Positions 1 through 12,735 of a stretch of DNA of 64,000 nucleotides are shown piece after piece. Position 1 is the first letter of the stretch, and the number at the start of each line of letters is the position of its first letter. Source of the stretch: Mugil cephalus (lineage: Eukaryota; Chordata; Actinopteri; Mugiliformes; Mugilidae); NCBI RefSeq assembly GCF_022458985.1, contig NC_061785.1, forward strand, positions 1,543,816 through 1,607,815, in the 5' to 3' direction. The notes under the pieces are model-generated. The model was not told where the DNA came from. It saw only the letters and a list, made by a program, of their open reading frames with translations, and did no database searches. Position numbers and translations under genes: made by a program.

Positions 1-29
1 ATTAACTGATTGTGTCTCTTGTCCTGAAG

Positions 30-196
30 GTTTGCGTTTCAAGATGTTCTACGTGAGGCCAGACAAATCATCTGGAGCGGTGAGGAAGGGCCAGAGGATC
101 GGTGTCATGCTGCCCATGCAGAGAGTTTACCCTGGAATCACTTCACACGTCCACGTGGAACTGACCAACAAGAGAGACCCCACACCATACTTCTGA
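30..196 (+). CDS. lect2: lect2 copy 1, last coding exon only
   Basis: This is the final exon of a leukocyte cell-derived chemotaxin-2 gene whose upstream exons lie outside the window. A splice acceptor (tcctgaag) ends at 29, and the exon then reads GLRFKMFYVRP and later HVHVEL before a TGA at 194-196. The product is a small secreted cytokine-like protein with an M23 metallopeptidase fold; the HVH pair supplies one of the family's zinc-binding histidines. The exon is 167 bp, the same length as in the two complete copies downstream, and nearly identical to them. The canonical AATAAA seen after copies 2 and 3 is replaced here by an A-rich tract, so polyadenylation may use the AATAAA near 604. 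Confidence 0.9.
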
Positions 197-1574
197 TCCA
201 TCCTCTGAGGAAGCCGATCCATCCTCTTAAGACCTCATTTACCCACAACTTCTACAAAGGTGTTCGACACTTTTCCAGTTGACCTACCCAGTGTTGAATT
301 ATAATAACCTGGCATGTTTAAAATGATTGTATCAACTAAAAGAAAGTTAAAAAAACAAAAACAAAACCTCTCTTAATGATGTTTATGTCTTATTTAGTCT
401 TAGTTTAGTCTTAGTCTTAGTTTAACCTGCTGAGGCCTGGACTTTTGTTTGTAATGCATTGTTTTATTTCTCCATTTCACTTTATTTGGAATAATTAGGA
501 CGTAAGAACTGTAAAAACTAAGCATTGTCTTTGAAGTAGTATGATATAGTTTTTGGAAAACAAATTAAGGTGTGGAAAGTGTGGACACAGGGATTATTTC
601 ACTCAATAAAGTTATAAAGTCATTAATATGTCACAAAATATAAAACTGTTAATTCTCATGTCTGATCATTGTGCAAAGACAGAATTACAAATAATGAAGT
701 CCCCACATCTTCAACTGAGTACTTTCTAATTATAGCTTCTTACTATTGATAGAATTTGTTAAGTTTGTGTATCATATTAAACTAGAAAAGTTAATAATCA
801 TAAATAAACAAGTTAAAACTGTAACATTTGATGAGGTTTTATCCACTTTTGTTACATGATCGGCTGCAGAATGAATCCACTGTAATGACCACTATCATGT
901 CTTTACACCAACTAGAATCTAGTTATGAGGATAAAAGTCTAAATGAAGCAGAATAGTTCCCACAAACCTAAAATTTTATTTCCCCATAAGAGGATGCAGG
1001 GTCTCAGGAGGTTAAATACAAAACTCAGAAACTGGTCTGACTTGATTCTGATAACAACCAGAACCTGGTGCAACTATCCTGCAGTAAGCTACATGTTTTA
1101 TTTCTCATTAATGCTTTGTTGTCAACATCAGTAGATTTGTCCACCTGAATTATCCCACACGTCCTCCATTATTTCATCAGTTCTTCTTGTTGCTCTGCCA
1201 GTCTAAAGTGGGACTTGACAAAAGTTCACTTTAAATGTCCTAAGAAGCAGCAGAATTGATTATTCCCCAACAATAACAGGTCTTTTCTCAGAGTAGCTCA
1301 GACTTCATGGCTTCATTGAGCAGAGTGGACGTGGAGCTTAGGAAGGAATCCTGGTATTTTCTTTTAAATGCATCTTTCATGTTGCTGTCAGTCTGGGACG
1401 CTGCTGCTGTCTCATCCTTGGTTTGTTTGTCCTTTCCAAAGAACCATTCCAGACAACTCTGTTTTTGGAGAGAGTGATGCGGGTCCCTTTTCGAAATAAG
1501 ATACCCCAGAAAGACGATTGAATAGAAAAAAAGAAAAGAAAAAAAACTGCTTTAGACCAGCGGTCCCCAACGCT
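197..1574. other. 3' flank of lect2 copy 1, no gene seen
   Basis: AT-rich DNA. About 197-330 matches the 3' UTRs of the other lect2 copies. About 425-960 matches the region downstream of copy 3 (about 12,806-13,240), so the duplicated unit extends beyond the gene. Short open frames here have no recognisable content. Confidence 0.6.
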
Positions 1575-2378
1575 TTTTGCACCACGGACCGGTTTAATGT
1601 CAGACAATATTTTCACTGACCGGCCTTTAAGGTGTAGCGGATAAATAAAGGGCTTTGCAGATAAAGTTGCAGTTTGTTGATGACCTGAAGAATGGACCGG
1701 TCAAACCCTCGCTCTTTCAAGAGGCTGCTGATATTAGAATTAATCACTGTGTCCTGTGTCCTGCACAGAGCCTGATATCTGCCACCAAATCTCCTCTTTT
1801 CCTCGGATGCCGAGCGCTGCCATGACAGTTAAAGTGTGGGAGATCACTATACAAGCTGTATCTAAACACAGTCGCCGTTCACCTATTAGCTTCCATTAAC
1901 GATCGTGTGACAACACATTTGATTTGTCTGATTGAAATATAAAATGTACAAAAATCTCTGCCCTCCGGAGATCAGTCTAAATGGGAGTAGACCAAAACTT
2001 GTTTTTGGGCTGAAGCTTCTACCATGATACAGTCTGTCAGGCTGTCGAGTCAGAATGTAACCGGCAGATATATCAGCATCATAGCAAAAAACCCGGGTCG
2101 ATGCGGCACTCCTGTTCACATGGAAGCCGCGCTGAATTATTTGTACATATATATTTTATGTTTCCTACCAAGTTTCAATGAAAAATAAATATGAATATGG
2201 TGTTATTATTATTATTATTATTATGTTTAAGACCAGCGTCTACGATCGTGGCTATGGCTGAACATCGTTCAGAATCAGATACTAATTAAAACGGAAATAA
2301 TGTAAGTTATGTATTCTTTCTGTGTATCCCTTTTTTTTAAATTATACTTTTTTATTTCACAGTTTTTACTCATGTACT
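1575..2378. repeat. Interspersed-repeat insertion upstream of lect2 copy 2 (possibly hAT-like)
   Basis: Copies 2 and 3 of lect2 share upstream sequence on both sides of this block, but copy 3 (about 10,050-10,130) lacks its interior, so roughly 750 bp was gained in copy 2 or lost in copy 3. The block begins with a 'ggtccccaacgc...caccacggaccggtt' type end, reminiscent of non-autonomous hAT repeats of vertebrates. It also contains a short TTA microsatellite at about 2,202-2,222. No coding content is seen. The family assignment is tentative. Confidence 0.4.
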
Positions 2379-2578
2379 TGTTTTCTGGTGCGTCTGCGTA
2401 ATTAACGTCTGTAGTCTCCAGCTCCAGGATTTACTTATATTTGCTGGTAAACATCTGGTCAAGGTTCTCCACCAAGTCACCGGTCAAGCAACACAACACT
2501 GTTTATTCACCTCTTTGCTTTATTTGCTCTTGTGAAATAATAAAGTTTCCACAGTGGGTTCGTTTCCAGCTGCTGAGC

Positions 2579-2585
2579 TATAAAA
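2579..2585 (+). promoter_or_regulatory. lect2: TATA box of lect2 copy 2
   Basis: TATAAAA lies 50 bp before the ATG at 2636. The same box at the same distance occurs before copy 3, within a stretch of more than 100 bp that is nearly identical between the two copies. Confidence 0.65.
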
Positions 2586-2635
2586 CCTGAGAACTGAGAA
2601 CAGACCTCACCTGGATCCAACGAGAAGATCTGAAG

Positions 2636-3267
2636 ATGAGACGTGTCCTTGTTTTACTGGGTGAGAAACTGATTCACTGATTTCTGCAGAGTGGTCACCA
2701 GCTTCACATCCAATAATATTTCATATTTTCTCTGACTACTGTGAATAATTTTGAGTTTAATTCACAAACTTTTTAAAACTACTTGTGTTTGTGACGTTGT
2801 GGGGACCTGGTCCCTGGGACTCACCTGCCACACGAGGACACAAGTCACGATAACGTTGAAATCTAATCTATTGAGTGAATTCAAATTAAATAATTTATTA
2901 ATGATTTAATTAACAATTTAATTTTAATTTTTATTTAATTTAATTAATAATGAATTATTTATGCAATTCTTCGAGATATTAATTTAGAATATTTACTGTA
3001 GCCAGAGTTTAAATTTCTCCTGAGTTTTAGTGGATTAATTACAGACTTCAGACTGGAAGTTAAATTATTTAATTTTAATGCTTTTATACTATCTATGATT
3101 GTGTGTCTCCAGCTGTGTTGTGGGTGTGTGAAGGCGTTAAGTTCGGTCAGATCTGTGAAGGAAACCCGAGCAACACCAGGAGGACGTCAGACGTCCATGG
3201 ACAGGGACACTATGGAGCCAGACGGTGAGAGAGCAGCTTTATTATTATTGTTAATATTATTGTTATC

Positions 3268-3300
<33 letters not shown>

Positions 3301-3829
3301 AATAATAACTTTGCGACGGATGAGTAGCTATTTTAAATTTAAGCTGTGGCTACCAGTAGTCAGAGTAATGCGGTGGAGTCGTCGTATGAAGCAAGTCACC
3401 TTGTGTGTATGTACATTTCTAGGGAAGGAGGTAGAACACATGATGGTGTGGACGTCATCTGCAGGGACGGATCAGTCGTCTACGCTCCGTTTGACGGGAC
3501 CATCCTTCGATCTCTCACCATCTACGGAGACCCCGCCAAGGCCGCCATCAGCCAGGGCCTAGAAATGGAAGGAGGGGGTCGGTCCAACTCTCCCAGAGCT
3601 GAACATTGTTCTTTCTGATTATTTGACTCGTTGATTAACTGATTGTGTCTCTTGTCCTGAAGGTTTGCGTCTCAAGATGATCAGCGTGAGGCCGGACAAA
3701 TCATCTGGAGCAGTGACGAAGGGCCAGAGGATCGGCGTCATGCTGCCCATGCAGAGAGTTTACCCTGGAATCACTTCACACGTCCATGTGGAACTGACCA
3801 ACAAGAGAGACCCCACACCATACTTCTGA
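2636..3829 (+). CDS. lect2: lect2 copy 2, complete (4 exons)
   Basis: Leukocyte cell-derived chemotaxin-2, a secreted hepatokine/chemotactic cytokine. The coding exons are 2636-2660, 3113-3224, 3423-3577 and 3663-3829. They sum to 459 bp (152 residues), close to the usual length of about 151. Exon 1 encodes a basic-hydrophobic signal start (MRRVLVLLG). The mature part has FGQICEGNPSNTRRTSD, then GGRTHDGVDVICRDGSVVYAPF, whose H and D correspond to two zinc ligands of the M23 fold; HVHVEL in the last exon gives the third. All junctions are GT/AG and in phase. LECT2 proteins bind zinc through this fold but lack known protease activity. The 3' UTR is interrupted by a 5.7-kb insertion, after which UTR homology and an AATAAA (9684) resume. 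Confidence 0.92.
3239..3309. repeat. (ATT/AAT)n microsatellite in lect2 copy 2 intron 2
   Basis: A run of TTA/ATT triplets changes into (ATA/AAT) triplets just upstream of exon 3. Copy 3 lacks this array at the equivalent place. Confidence 0.85.
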
Positions 3830-4203
3830 TCCATCCTCTGAGGAACTGTGATGTAATGTTAAGGCCTGTGTCGTGCTGGAGAAAGTTGAGTGCAATGCAA
3901 AGAGATGATTATAATGTTTTATATTACACAATGAGCATTAAGCAGAAATTTGTTGACTTAATGTGTGAAAACATTGTATTGATTATATCTCATGTATACT
4001 CCACAAGACCTTATGTGATTTAATGCACGAGCACATATTATGGTAAAGTGTGTTCACCGTTATTATTTTCTAAAAGTAACCTTAAGAGAAGGTTAAGAAA
4101 TAAGGATGTTAAAACAAATGAGAATAACTTTGAAAGAAAATGAGACCAGAGGGGATTTTGAAACTATTGGTGTAAAGTAAACCAGGATGGCCCTTAAAAA
4201 GAA

Positions 4204-4234
<31 letters not shown>

Positions 4235-4960
4235 CTCTGTGGAGATGCCCCTAGATGGTACAGAAAAACGTTCACGAGGCTTACAAAGCCCAGTAACAGT
4301 TATGTAAAAGATTTCTAATGGTGTAACTGGTTAAATGTAAGGAGATGGCATAGAGGTGTGACTTAGGGCGTAACCTGGGTAGGCCCAACAGTATAAGAAA
4401 GGCTGCACAGGCCAGCAGGTAATACAGTTCTGAGAGAGAGAGACATCACCAGGCGGCACCACAGTCTGCACGGCGACACAAACGGGCAATAAAAACCCCT
4501 AACCCTAACCCATATCTGCAAATTTGAACAGTGGTGTTTGTGGGGAGAGTGTGGTCCGCCCACGTGAGTTTGAACTCTTTAAAAATATGCTCCACTCCTT
4601 CTGAACCTAACTTTTTAAATTACTAAAGCACGGGAGACAAACAGAACAGCAGAGTGTAAATTGTGTTAAATGTTTTTGTCTGTCTTCACTGTCTGTATCT
4701 GTTCTAAAGCCTCAGCAAGACCATGGTGCAGGAAGAGTGAATGAGTGGTTGCATGCTGGCAGATAGTGGCATTGGTATTTGCTGCAGGCAGTAAATCAGG
4801 GGTAGCTAAAAAGAACGGGACAGTAGATTCCTGATAGTCTTGATGTTGAGGAAGTGTATTCACGAGACCACACTGGTATTTGCTGGAGGACTAATTAGGT
4901 TGGAAATAAATCAGGAATAGCTAGGAAGAACAGGGCAATAAATTCCAGATAATCTCTTAA

Positions 4961-5440
4961 CCCTTTCATGCATGGTGGTCACTATAGTGGACAGCTGTTC
5001 AAAAGCGTTTTTTATTTTTTTTGGATTTTGGTGTTGTAAGTGCATATCGGCCAACACAGTGGATGCTTGTGCATCACTCCATACACTTCCACCAATTGGC
5101 AGTACAATTTTTAAAATATTTTTTTAAGTTTGCCAACAGAGAGCCAGAAATGCTGAGTACCTTGGGACTTTTGTGTAAATACTTCAATCGCATGGCACCA
5201 CAGAAGGCAAAAAAAAATAAATAAATTCTGGCATCAAGTGACATCTAAGAATTAATATAATCGTAAAGTTTCTGGATATTTATTTTACACTAGGAGACAT
5301 TTGTAATTAATCATGGGAGTGGACAATTTTGTAACTTTATGAAAAAAAAAATTCAATTGCATAATTTTTTATATGGCTGAAGAGAAATAAAAACACAGAA
5401 AAAATGTGTCTAAGGTTCTCATAATTCATACATGAAAGGG
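4961..5440. mobile_element. piggyBac-type MITE flanked by TTAA
   Basis: A 480-bp non-coding element begins CCCTTTCATGCATG and ends CATACATGAAAGGG, a near-perfect terminal inverted repeat. It is flanked on both sides by TTAA (4957-4960 and 5441-5444). A TTAA target and CCC...GGG ends are the signature of piggyBac superfamily elements. No transposase is encoded, so it would be a non-autonomous copy. It sits in the second of two diverged tandem repeats of host sequence (about 4,778-4,870 and 4,871-5,470). Confidence 0.75.
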
Positions 5441-6158
5441 TTAATGTTGAGGAAGTGTATTTGAGAGACTAATGAACCTGAGGATAGCGTTGTATGGGGA
5501 CTATTGTGTAATATTTATATACGAAATGAACACAGATACAGTTGTATGTCATTTTTGTCTTGTGTTGAAGAGGCCGGTGTCTAAACATCATTCCTTGTGT
5601 TTACCTAACGTACGTAACGTCTGTGGATACTGCGTTGAGTTATTGTCTGTATAAGCACTGGCTGAATGCCAGAGGCCTGTAGGACAGTAATATTAACGGT
5701 CTGAACGGGCAGAAGTTTATCACCTGCAGTGTGATATAACTTGCCTACGACGGCAATAGTTGGTGTCAGGTGTTGTGGAAATTCTCTGCTGCTGGTGAAG
5801 AATGAAATAGAGACTTGTTTGCAATGACAAGGCCAATCATCACACGAGCGGTCAGAGTCTTCAGAGGACCTGCGATTCATTTGTGGGCCCTGGATTTTTA
5901 CACCTGCACAGGAACCAGTATAGTCTCCTCTGCTACATATGCAAACAGGATCTTGAGGATCTTGAGCAGGAGCCAGCACAGTCAGCACTGCTGCTGTTGT
6001 CTTAACATGTGAAGTAAAGCCAGCGCCTGTTGTTTTCTCACGTCTGTGCATTTTCATACTTGTCTTGTGAAGTGGTTGACACCCTGGTGAGTTCAGGTGA
6101 AAGAAACGGTGAGTGTTGGGGAAGGACAGGAGACAAAGCAACAGCCTCTGGGATAAGT

Positions 6159-6480
6159 ATGGCAGAAGAAGATGACTTGTCCTCTTTCCTTAAAGGCCAA
6201 AATATTCCTGATAGTGTCATTAACCAACTGAAAGATGATAAGGTGAATATAAATGTTAATTTTAAACATATGAATATGGAAATACATGTATTGTACAGCA
6301 TTGCTAGCTTTCTCTACCTTGTTTACTGTTTCAATTTTTTTGACGCGTGCCTGTCTTTTTACAGATCGACATCGTCATGTTACGACAGACGGTGAATTGA
6401 GACAATATTTCATAAGATATGGGGACCGACTTGCAATAAAAGCATTTTGCAGTCTTCTTTCTTGCCACGTAATCCACCTA
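6159..6480 (+). pseudogene. Decayed SAM-like domain exon pair
   Basis: An ATG at 6159 opens MAEEDDLSSFLKGQNIPD and continues to a GT donor at 6243. After an acceptor ending at 6364, a second piece reads ELRQYFIRYGDRLAIKAFC. Together these resemble the SAM-like N-terminal domain found in many uncharacterised, multi-copy fish proteins that carry a 'YGDR(x)AxxAFC' ending. In the phase given by the splice junction the second exon runs into stops, and the recognisable residues lie in another frame, so this copy looks broken. It may be part of a transposon-carried gene family. The family is recalled from memory and its function is unknown. Confidence 0.4.
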
Positions 6481-6712
6481 TGTCCACAGAGCTGGCCAGA
6501 TGTTTGCAACTGTTCTTCAATGAAACTGACAACATGATCCAAAGTAGACTATGTGACTTCAAAAAAAATTTAAGTGCCTTTCAGACACAACATAATCATG
6601 AAGAGTCGCAAGCAAAGTAGCTATGTCTTCATAATGCTATAATGTTAACTCCTGTACTGACATTTTCAAATGGGAATGCACACAAGAAACTTTCAGGTCT
6701 GCTCCTGAAACG

Positions 6713-6715
6713 TTT

Positions 6716-6795
<80 letters not shown>

Positions 6796-6798
6796 TTT
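6713..6798. repeat. (TTTC)n microsatellite
   Basis: About 20 near-perfect TTTC units. The open frames across it on both strands (Ser/Phe-Leu and Lys-Glu-Arg repeats) are artefacts of the repeat. Confidence 0.95.
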
Positions 6799-7587
6799 CC
6801 CCATGTCCCTCCGTAAAAAAGACTTTACAAAAATAGAGAAATGAAATGAGCAACAAACACAGCTGGCATGTAAATAGACACATGTATGTACTTACATATT
6901 TAAGATATAAGTAGATAGATATATAGAAATGTACATATAAATAAAAAATAAAGGTGATGAATGAGGGAAGTGAGAGTGGAGAGGAAGTATTAACCCCTAA
7001 TCATTTTATTCAGAAAAGAGATTGTGATAGAAAGCCTGTGGGCACCATATATGCTAGCAACAATATTAGAAAGCCTGTGTAATAATCCCACCCATGCAGT
7101 GATACTGCCCTTCCAGCCGTTTCTGGGAATTCCTGAAAACTTAACTATAGCAGGAAGAAATAGGGGGTCAGTAGATCCACGGTTGGAGATAGATACGAAT
7201 TGTTCTCAGAAAAGTAGAGTGGGAGACAGGTAAATTTGGATATATCACCAGAACTCTAGCCAAAGATGGGATTGAGGATTTAAAGCACAACCCCACTAGG
7301 ATACCAACAGGCCACGACTGCAGGCAAAATATTAGTACTGATAAGAACATGAGCAGAGAGACAGTCAGAAATCACTATACAGTAAGAAAATGCTAAGCAG
7401 TTATGGGAGCTAGCATAGTGGAGGGTGAGGGGCTGCTGACCCCGGTAGAATTACTGTTAAGACAGCATCCTGACCATGGCAAACAAATCAGACGTCGCAT
7501 GAATAAGTGGCACAAATGAACATTCTGCGTTGGCTGGAGAGGGGGACCTTTGATGCTGTAAGGAGGTGGAGGCTAACATTAGACATA

Positions 7588-9374
<1,787 letters not shown>

Positions 9375-9683
9375 TATGATGCAAAAGACACAAGCAAACA
9401 GCAGAGAAGGAAAACGAGCCAGGGAATGAGATGCTCAGGTGGTTTAGAGAGACGGGCAGACAGCATGTACTGGGCGGATGCCTGCATTGAAAGAAGAAGG
9501 AGGAAGAAGAGGTGGAGTGGAGCAATAAAAAACTTCCACAACAGAACCTGATCCATCCTCTTCAGACCTAATTTACCCACAACTTCTACAAAAATGTTGG
9601 ACATTTTTCCAGTTGACCCACCCAGTGTTAAACTATAATAACCTGGCATGTTTAAAATGATTGTATCAACTAAAAGAAAGGTC

Positions 9684-9689
9684 AATAAA
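9684..9689 (+). terminator. lect2: Polyadenylation signal of lect2 copy 2 (beyond the insertion)
   Basis: AATAAA lies in sequence homologous to the 3' UTR of lect2 copy 3. If the 5.7-kb insertion is transcribed through, this site would be far from the stop codon at 3829; an earlier signal inside the insertion may be used instead. Confidence 0.5.
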
Positions 9690-10538
9690 ACCAAATTCTC
9701 TCTCAATGATGTCCATTTCTTATCATTCATGAGATTCATACACTGTTTTTAACTTAGAAGTGAGTATTAGGAGCTTACAATAAAGTCAGTACATACACAG
9801 ATCAGCCATAACATTATGACCACCTGCCTTACATTGTGTAGCTACGAGAAATCTAAAGGTGAGAGTTGAACTGGACGTGAGTTTAGAGAAGACGTTTCAT
9901 GCGAGCAGTTTCTTCAGTTCTAAGGGACTCGAGGGAAGTTTGAGGTTTAACCTGCTGAGGCCTGCTGAGGCTCCCTTTTCGAAATATAATACCCCAGAAA
10001 GATGATTGAACGGAAAAAAAAATAAAAAACCTGCTTTAGACGAGTGTTTCCCAACGTTCCCTGGACCCAGACTCTGGAATAAGCTCCCCACTGACCTGGG
10101 CCTACATCTAAAACATGGGCCTACATCTTGTTTTCTGGTGCGTCTGCTGTAATTAGGAGACTCTAGTCGTGTGACCTTCAGGTGGACTCCACCCACAGAT
10201 GTTCCTGATTAAAACCTAAACTCTCCATCAGACGTTTAGAGCTGAAGACCTGGAGTTCTTTCATCTGCTCTTTGTCCTGTTGGCTCAGACGTTGACCCAG
10301 TCGGTCCAGGTGAGGTAACGTCTTTTATCTCCGGCTTCATGTTTGTTCAACAATAAACATCACATCTTGATTTCAGCCGTTGTCCAGGATTGATTTATAT
10401 TTGCTGACAAACATCTGGTCAAGGTTCTCCACCAAGCCACCGGCCAAGCACCAACACACTGTTTATTCACCTCTTTGCTTTATTTGCTCTTGTGAAATAA
10501 TAAAGTTTCCACAGTGGGTTTGTTTCCAGCTGCTGAAC

Positions 10539-10545
10539 TATAAAA
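10539..10545 (+). promoter_or_regulatory. lect2: TATA box of lect2 copy 3
   Basis: TATAAAA lies 50 bp before the ATG at 10596, in the same context as copy 2. The upstream block from about 10,380 is almost identical between the copies, so the promoter was duplicated with the gene. Confidence 0.65.
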
Positions 10546-10595
10546 CCTGAGAACTGAGAACAGACCTAATCTGGATCCAACGAGAAGATCTAAAG

Positions 10596-12146
10596 ATGAG
10601 ACGAGTCCTCGTTTTACTGGGTGAGAAACTGATTCACTGATTTCTGCAGAATGGTCACCAGCTTCACATCCAATAATATTTTATATTTTCTCTGACTACT
10701 GTAAATAATTTTGAACTTTTGAAAACTACTTGTGTTTGTGGCGTTATGGGGACCTGGTCCCTGGGACTCACCTGCCACACGAGGACACAAGTCACAATAA
10801 CGACTTGATTTAAAAACAGAAATCTTATCTATTGTGTAAATTCCAGTTAAATCAAGACAATGTATTTGTGCAAATCTTCAAGATATTAATTTAGAATATT
10901 TACTCTAGCAGGTGTTTCTCCTGGGTCGTAGTGGAATAATTACAGAATACTTTTTCTTTGTATGCCACCAGTTAATAAATGTTCTGCTTCATTCTAGTGT
11001 GTAATTAGGACAAATGTGACATCAATTATTTAATTTTAGAGCTTTTATAATATCTGTGATTGTGTGTCTCCAGCTGTGTTGTGGGTGTGTGAAGGCGTTA
11101 AGTTCGGTCAGATCTGTGAAGGAAACCCGAGCAACACCAGGAGGACGTCGGACGTACACGGAAATGGAAACTATGGAGCCAGACGGTGAGACAGCAGCTT
11201 TGTTATTTTTATCATGATTAACTTAACATTAGAATAGCTTAATGAAGTTATCCGTGTTTACGTTAACTCATTGAGTATGTGTACGTCAAAGGTTTTTTCC
11301 AACGGCTGGTAAATGGGTCAAAGGTCACTGTGAGTAATTTGGGGGCTTCTGGGATACGTAGTACAGAAGAGACAGAGGATCATACCACGAGATGAAGAGA
11401 GAGCAGATATTCCATTTGAAAATTCAGACTCGTAACTCACAAATTCTGACTTCCAAGTACAAATGGAGAGAATCTAAAGAGTGACATCATGATGGGTTTG
11501 TCCATAGCATTGACCTTCTGCAGACACAATTATCATGTGACGAGGGAGACAGCGCCATGTTGGATGGGAGAAAGTGATTGATAGGCCGGGAAATTCTAAA
11601 GAGAACCAAATCATAGAAAATATAGTATTGCGACGGATGAGTAGCTATTTTAAATTTAAGCTGTGGCTACCAGTAGTCAGAGTAATGCGGTGGAGTCGTT
11701 GTATAAAGCGAGTCACCTTGTGTATATGTACATTTCTAGGCAAGGAGGTAGAACACATGACGGTGTGGACGTCATCTGCAGGGACGGATCAGTCGTCTAT
11801 GCTCCGTTTGACGGGACCATCCGTCGAAAACTCATCGTCTACGGAGACCCCGCCAAGGCCGCCATCGACCAGGGCCTAGAAATGGAAGGAGGGGGTCGGT
11901 CCATCTCTCTCAGAGCTGAACATTGTTCTTTCTGATTCTTTGACTCGTTGATTAACTGATTGTGTCTCTTCTCCTGAAGGTTTGCGTTTCAAGATGTTCT
12001 ACGTGAGGCCAGACAAATCATCTGGAGCAGTGATGAAGGGCCAGAGGATCGGCGTCATGCTGCCCATGCAGAGTGTTTACCCTAGAATCACTTCACACGT
12101 CCACGTGGAGCTGACCAACAAGAGAGACCCCACGCCATACTTCTGA
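10596..12146 (+). CDS. lect2: lect2 copy 3, complete (4 exons)
   Basis: Third tandem leukocyte cell-derived chemotaxin-2 gene. The exons are 10596-10620, 11074-11185, 11740-11894 and 11980-12146, with lengths identical to copy 2 (25, 112, 155 and 167 bp; 152 residues). Zinc-site residues are conserved (RTHDGVD and HVHVEL). It differs from copy 2 at scattered residues, for example RRKLIVYGDP in place of RSLTIYGDP, FKMFYVRP in place of LKMISVRP, and SVYPRITS in place of RVYPGITS. Several of these changes lie near the conserved core, so the copies may differ in ligand binding. Intron 2 carries about 330 bp not present in copy 2. An AATAAA follows at 12280. Confidence 0.92.
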
Positions 12147-12279
12147 TCCGTCCTCTTCAGACCCGATTTACCCACGACTTCTACAAAAATGAAGACAAAA
12201 ATGTTTGACACTTTTAAAGTTGACCCACCCAGTGTTGAATTATAACAACCTGTCATGTTCATCAACTAAAAGAAAGTTC

Positions 12280-12285
12280 AATAAA
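12280..12285 (+). terminator. lect2: Polyadenylation signal of lect2 copy 3
   Basis: AATAAA lies 134 bp after the stop codon in the conserved 3' UTR block (agttcaataaaacc). Confidence 0.65.
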
Positions 12286-12424
12286 ACCGAATTCTCTCTT
12301 TACTGATAATGTTTATTTCATACACTGTGTCTAACTTAGAAATATTATGAGAATCAGCCATAACATTATGACCTGCCTTACATTGTGCTCTGAACATGAG
12401 CTTTGATGTTATCAGAAGCTGAAT

Positions 12425-12735
12425 CAGAAAAAACTTTATTTATGCCCAAAGGGCAATTAGGAGGGCGAAGAGCGATACATAAAAATAAAAGTAAGGGAAT
12501 AAAATCACAAAAAGAATAAAATCATAAAAGTGGGTGGACAAAAAACAGCATATTATGTACAATGGCAGGCCTGCTGCCAGTTACAGAAGAGTGAGATGAA
12601 TTGTGGAAAATAATATAAAGGGCAATAAGAAAAAGGTCTCTGTCCTCCTCCGGGTCTTAGAGAACGGACAGAGGAACCTGTGACCAGACGGCAGCAAACA
12701 GAATATCAGATCCTTCAGGTCCTGCTTCAGGTTAA
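12425..12735 (-). repeat. 5'-truncated LINE-like tail
   Basis: The block begins 'aaaaaactttatttatgcccaaagggcaatt', the antisense of a fish LINE 3' end, followed by A-rich sequence. It is similar in style to the LINE tail inside minpp1 (60,724-61,170). No coding frame survives. Confidence 0.4.

Noticed and set aside
4494-4513. Telomere-like 'ccctaaccctaaccc'
   Set aside because: Only about two and a half units within unrelated sequence; too short to claim an interstitial telomere.
3847-4600. Possible solo LTR at the left edge of the 5.7-kb insertion (TG start, TATA-like and AATAAA-like text)
   Set aside because: No matching second copy was found at the right edge, no clear end could be fixed, and the signals are short enough to occur by chance.
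5605-6141. A 178-residue minus-strand open frame
   Set aside because: No recognised domain or splice context; it lies inside the composite insertion and overlaps the SAM-like relic on the other strand.
6629-6883. Lys-Glu-Arg and Phe-Leu-Ser repeat frames across the TTTC array (also at 34,437-34,725)
   Set aside because: Simple-repeat translations on both strands with no gene context.
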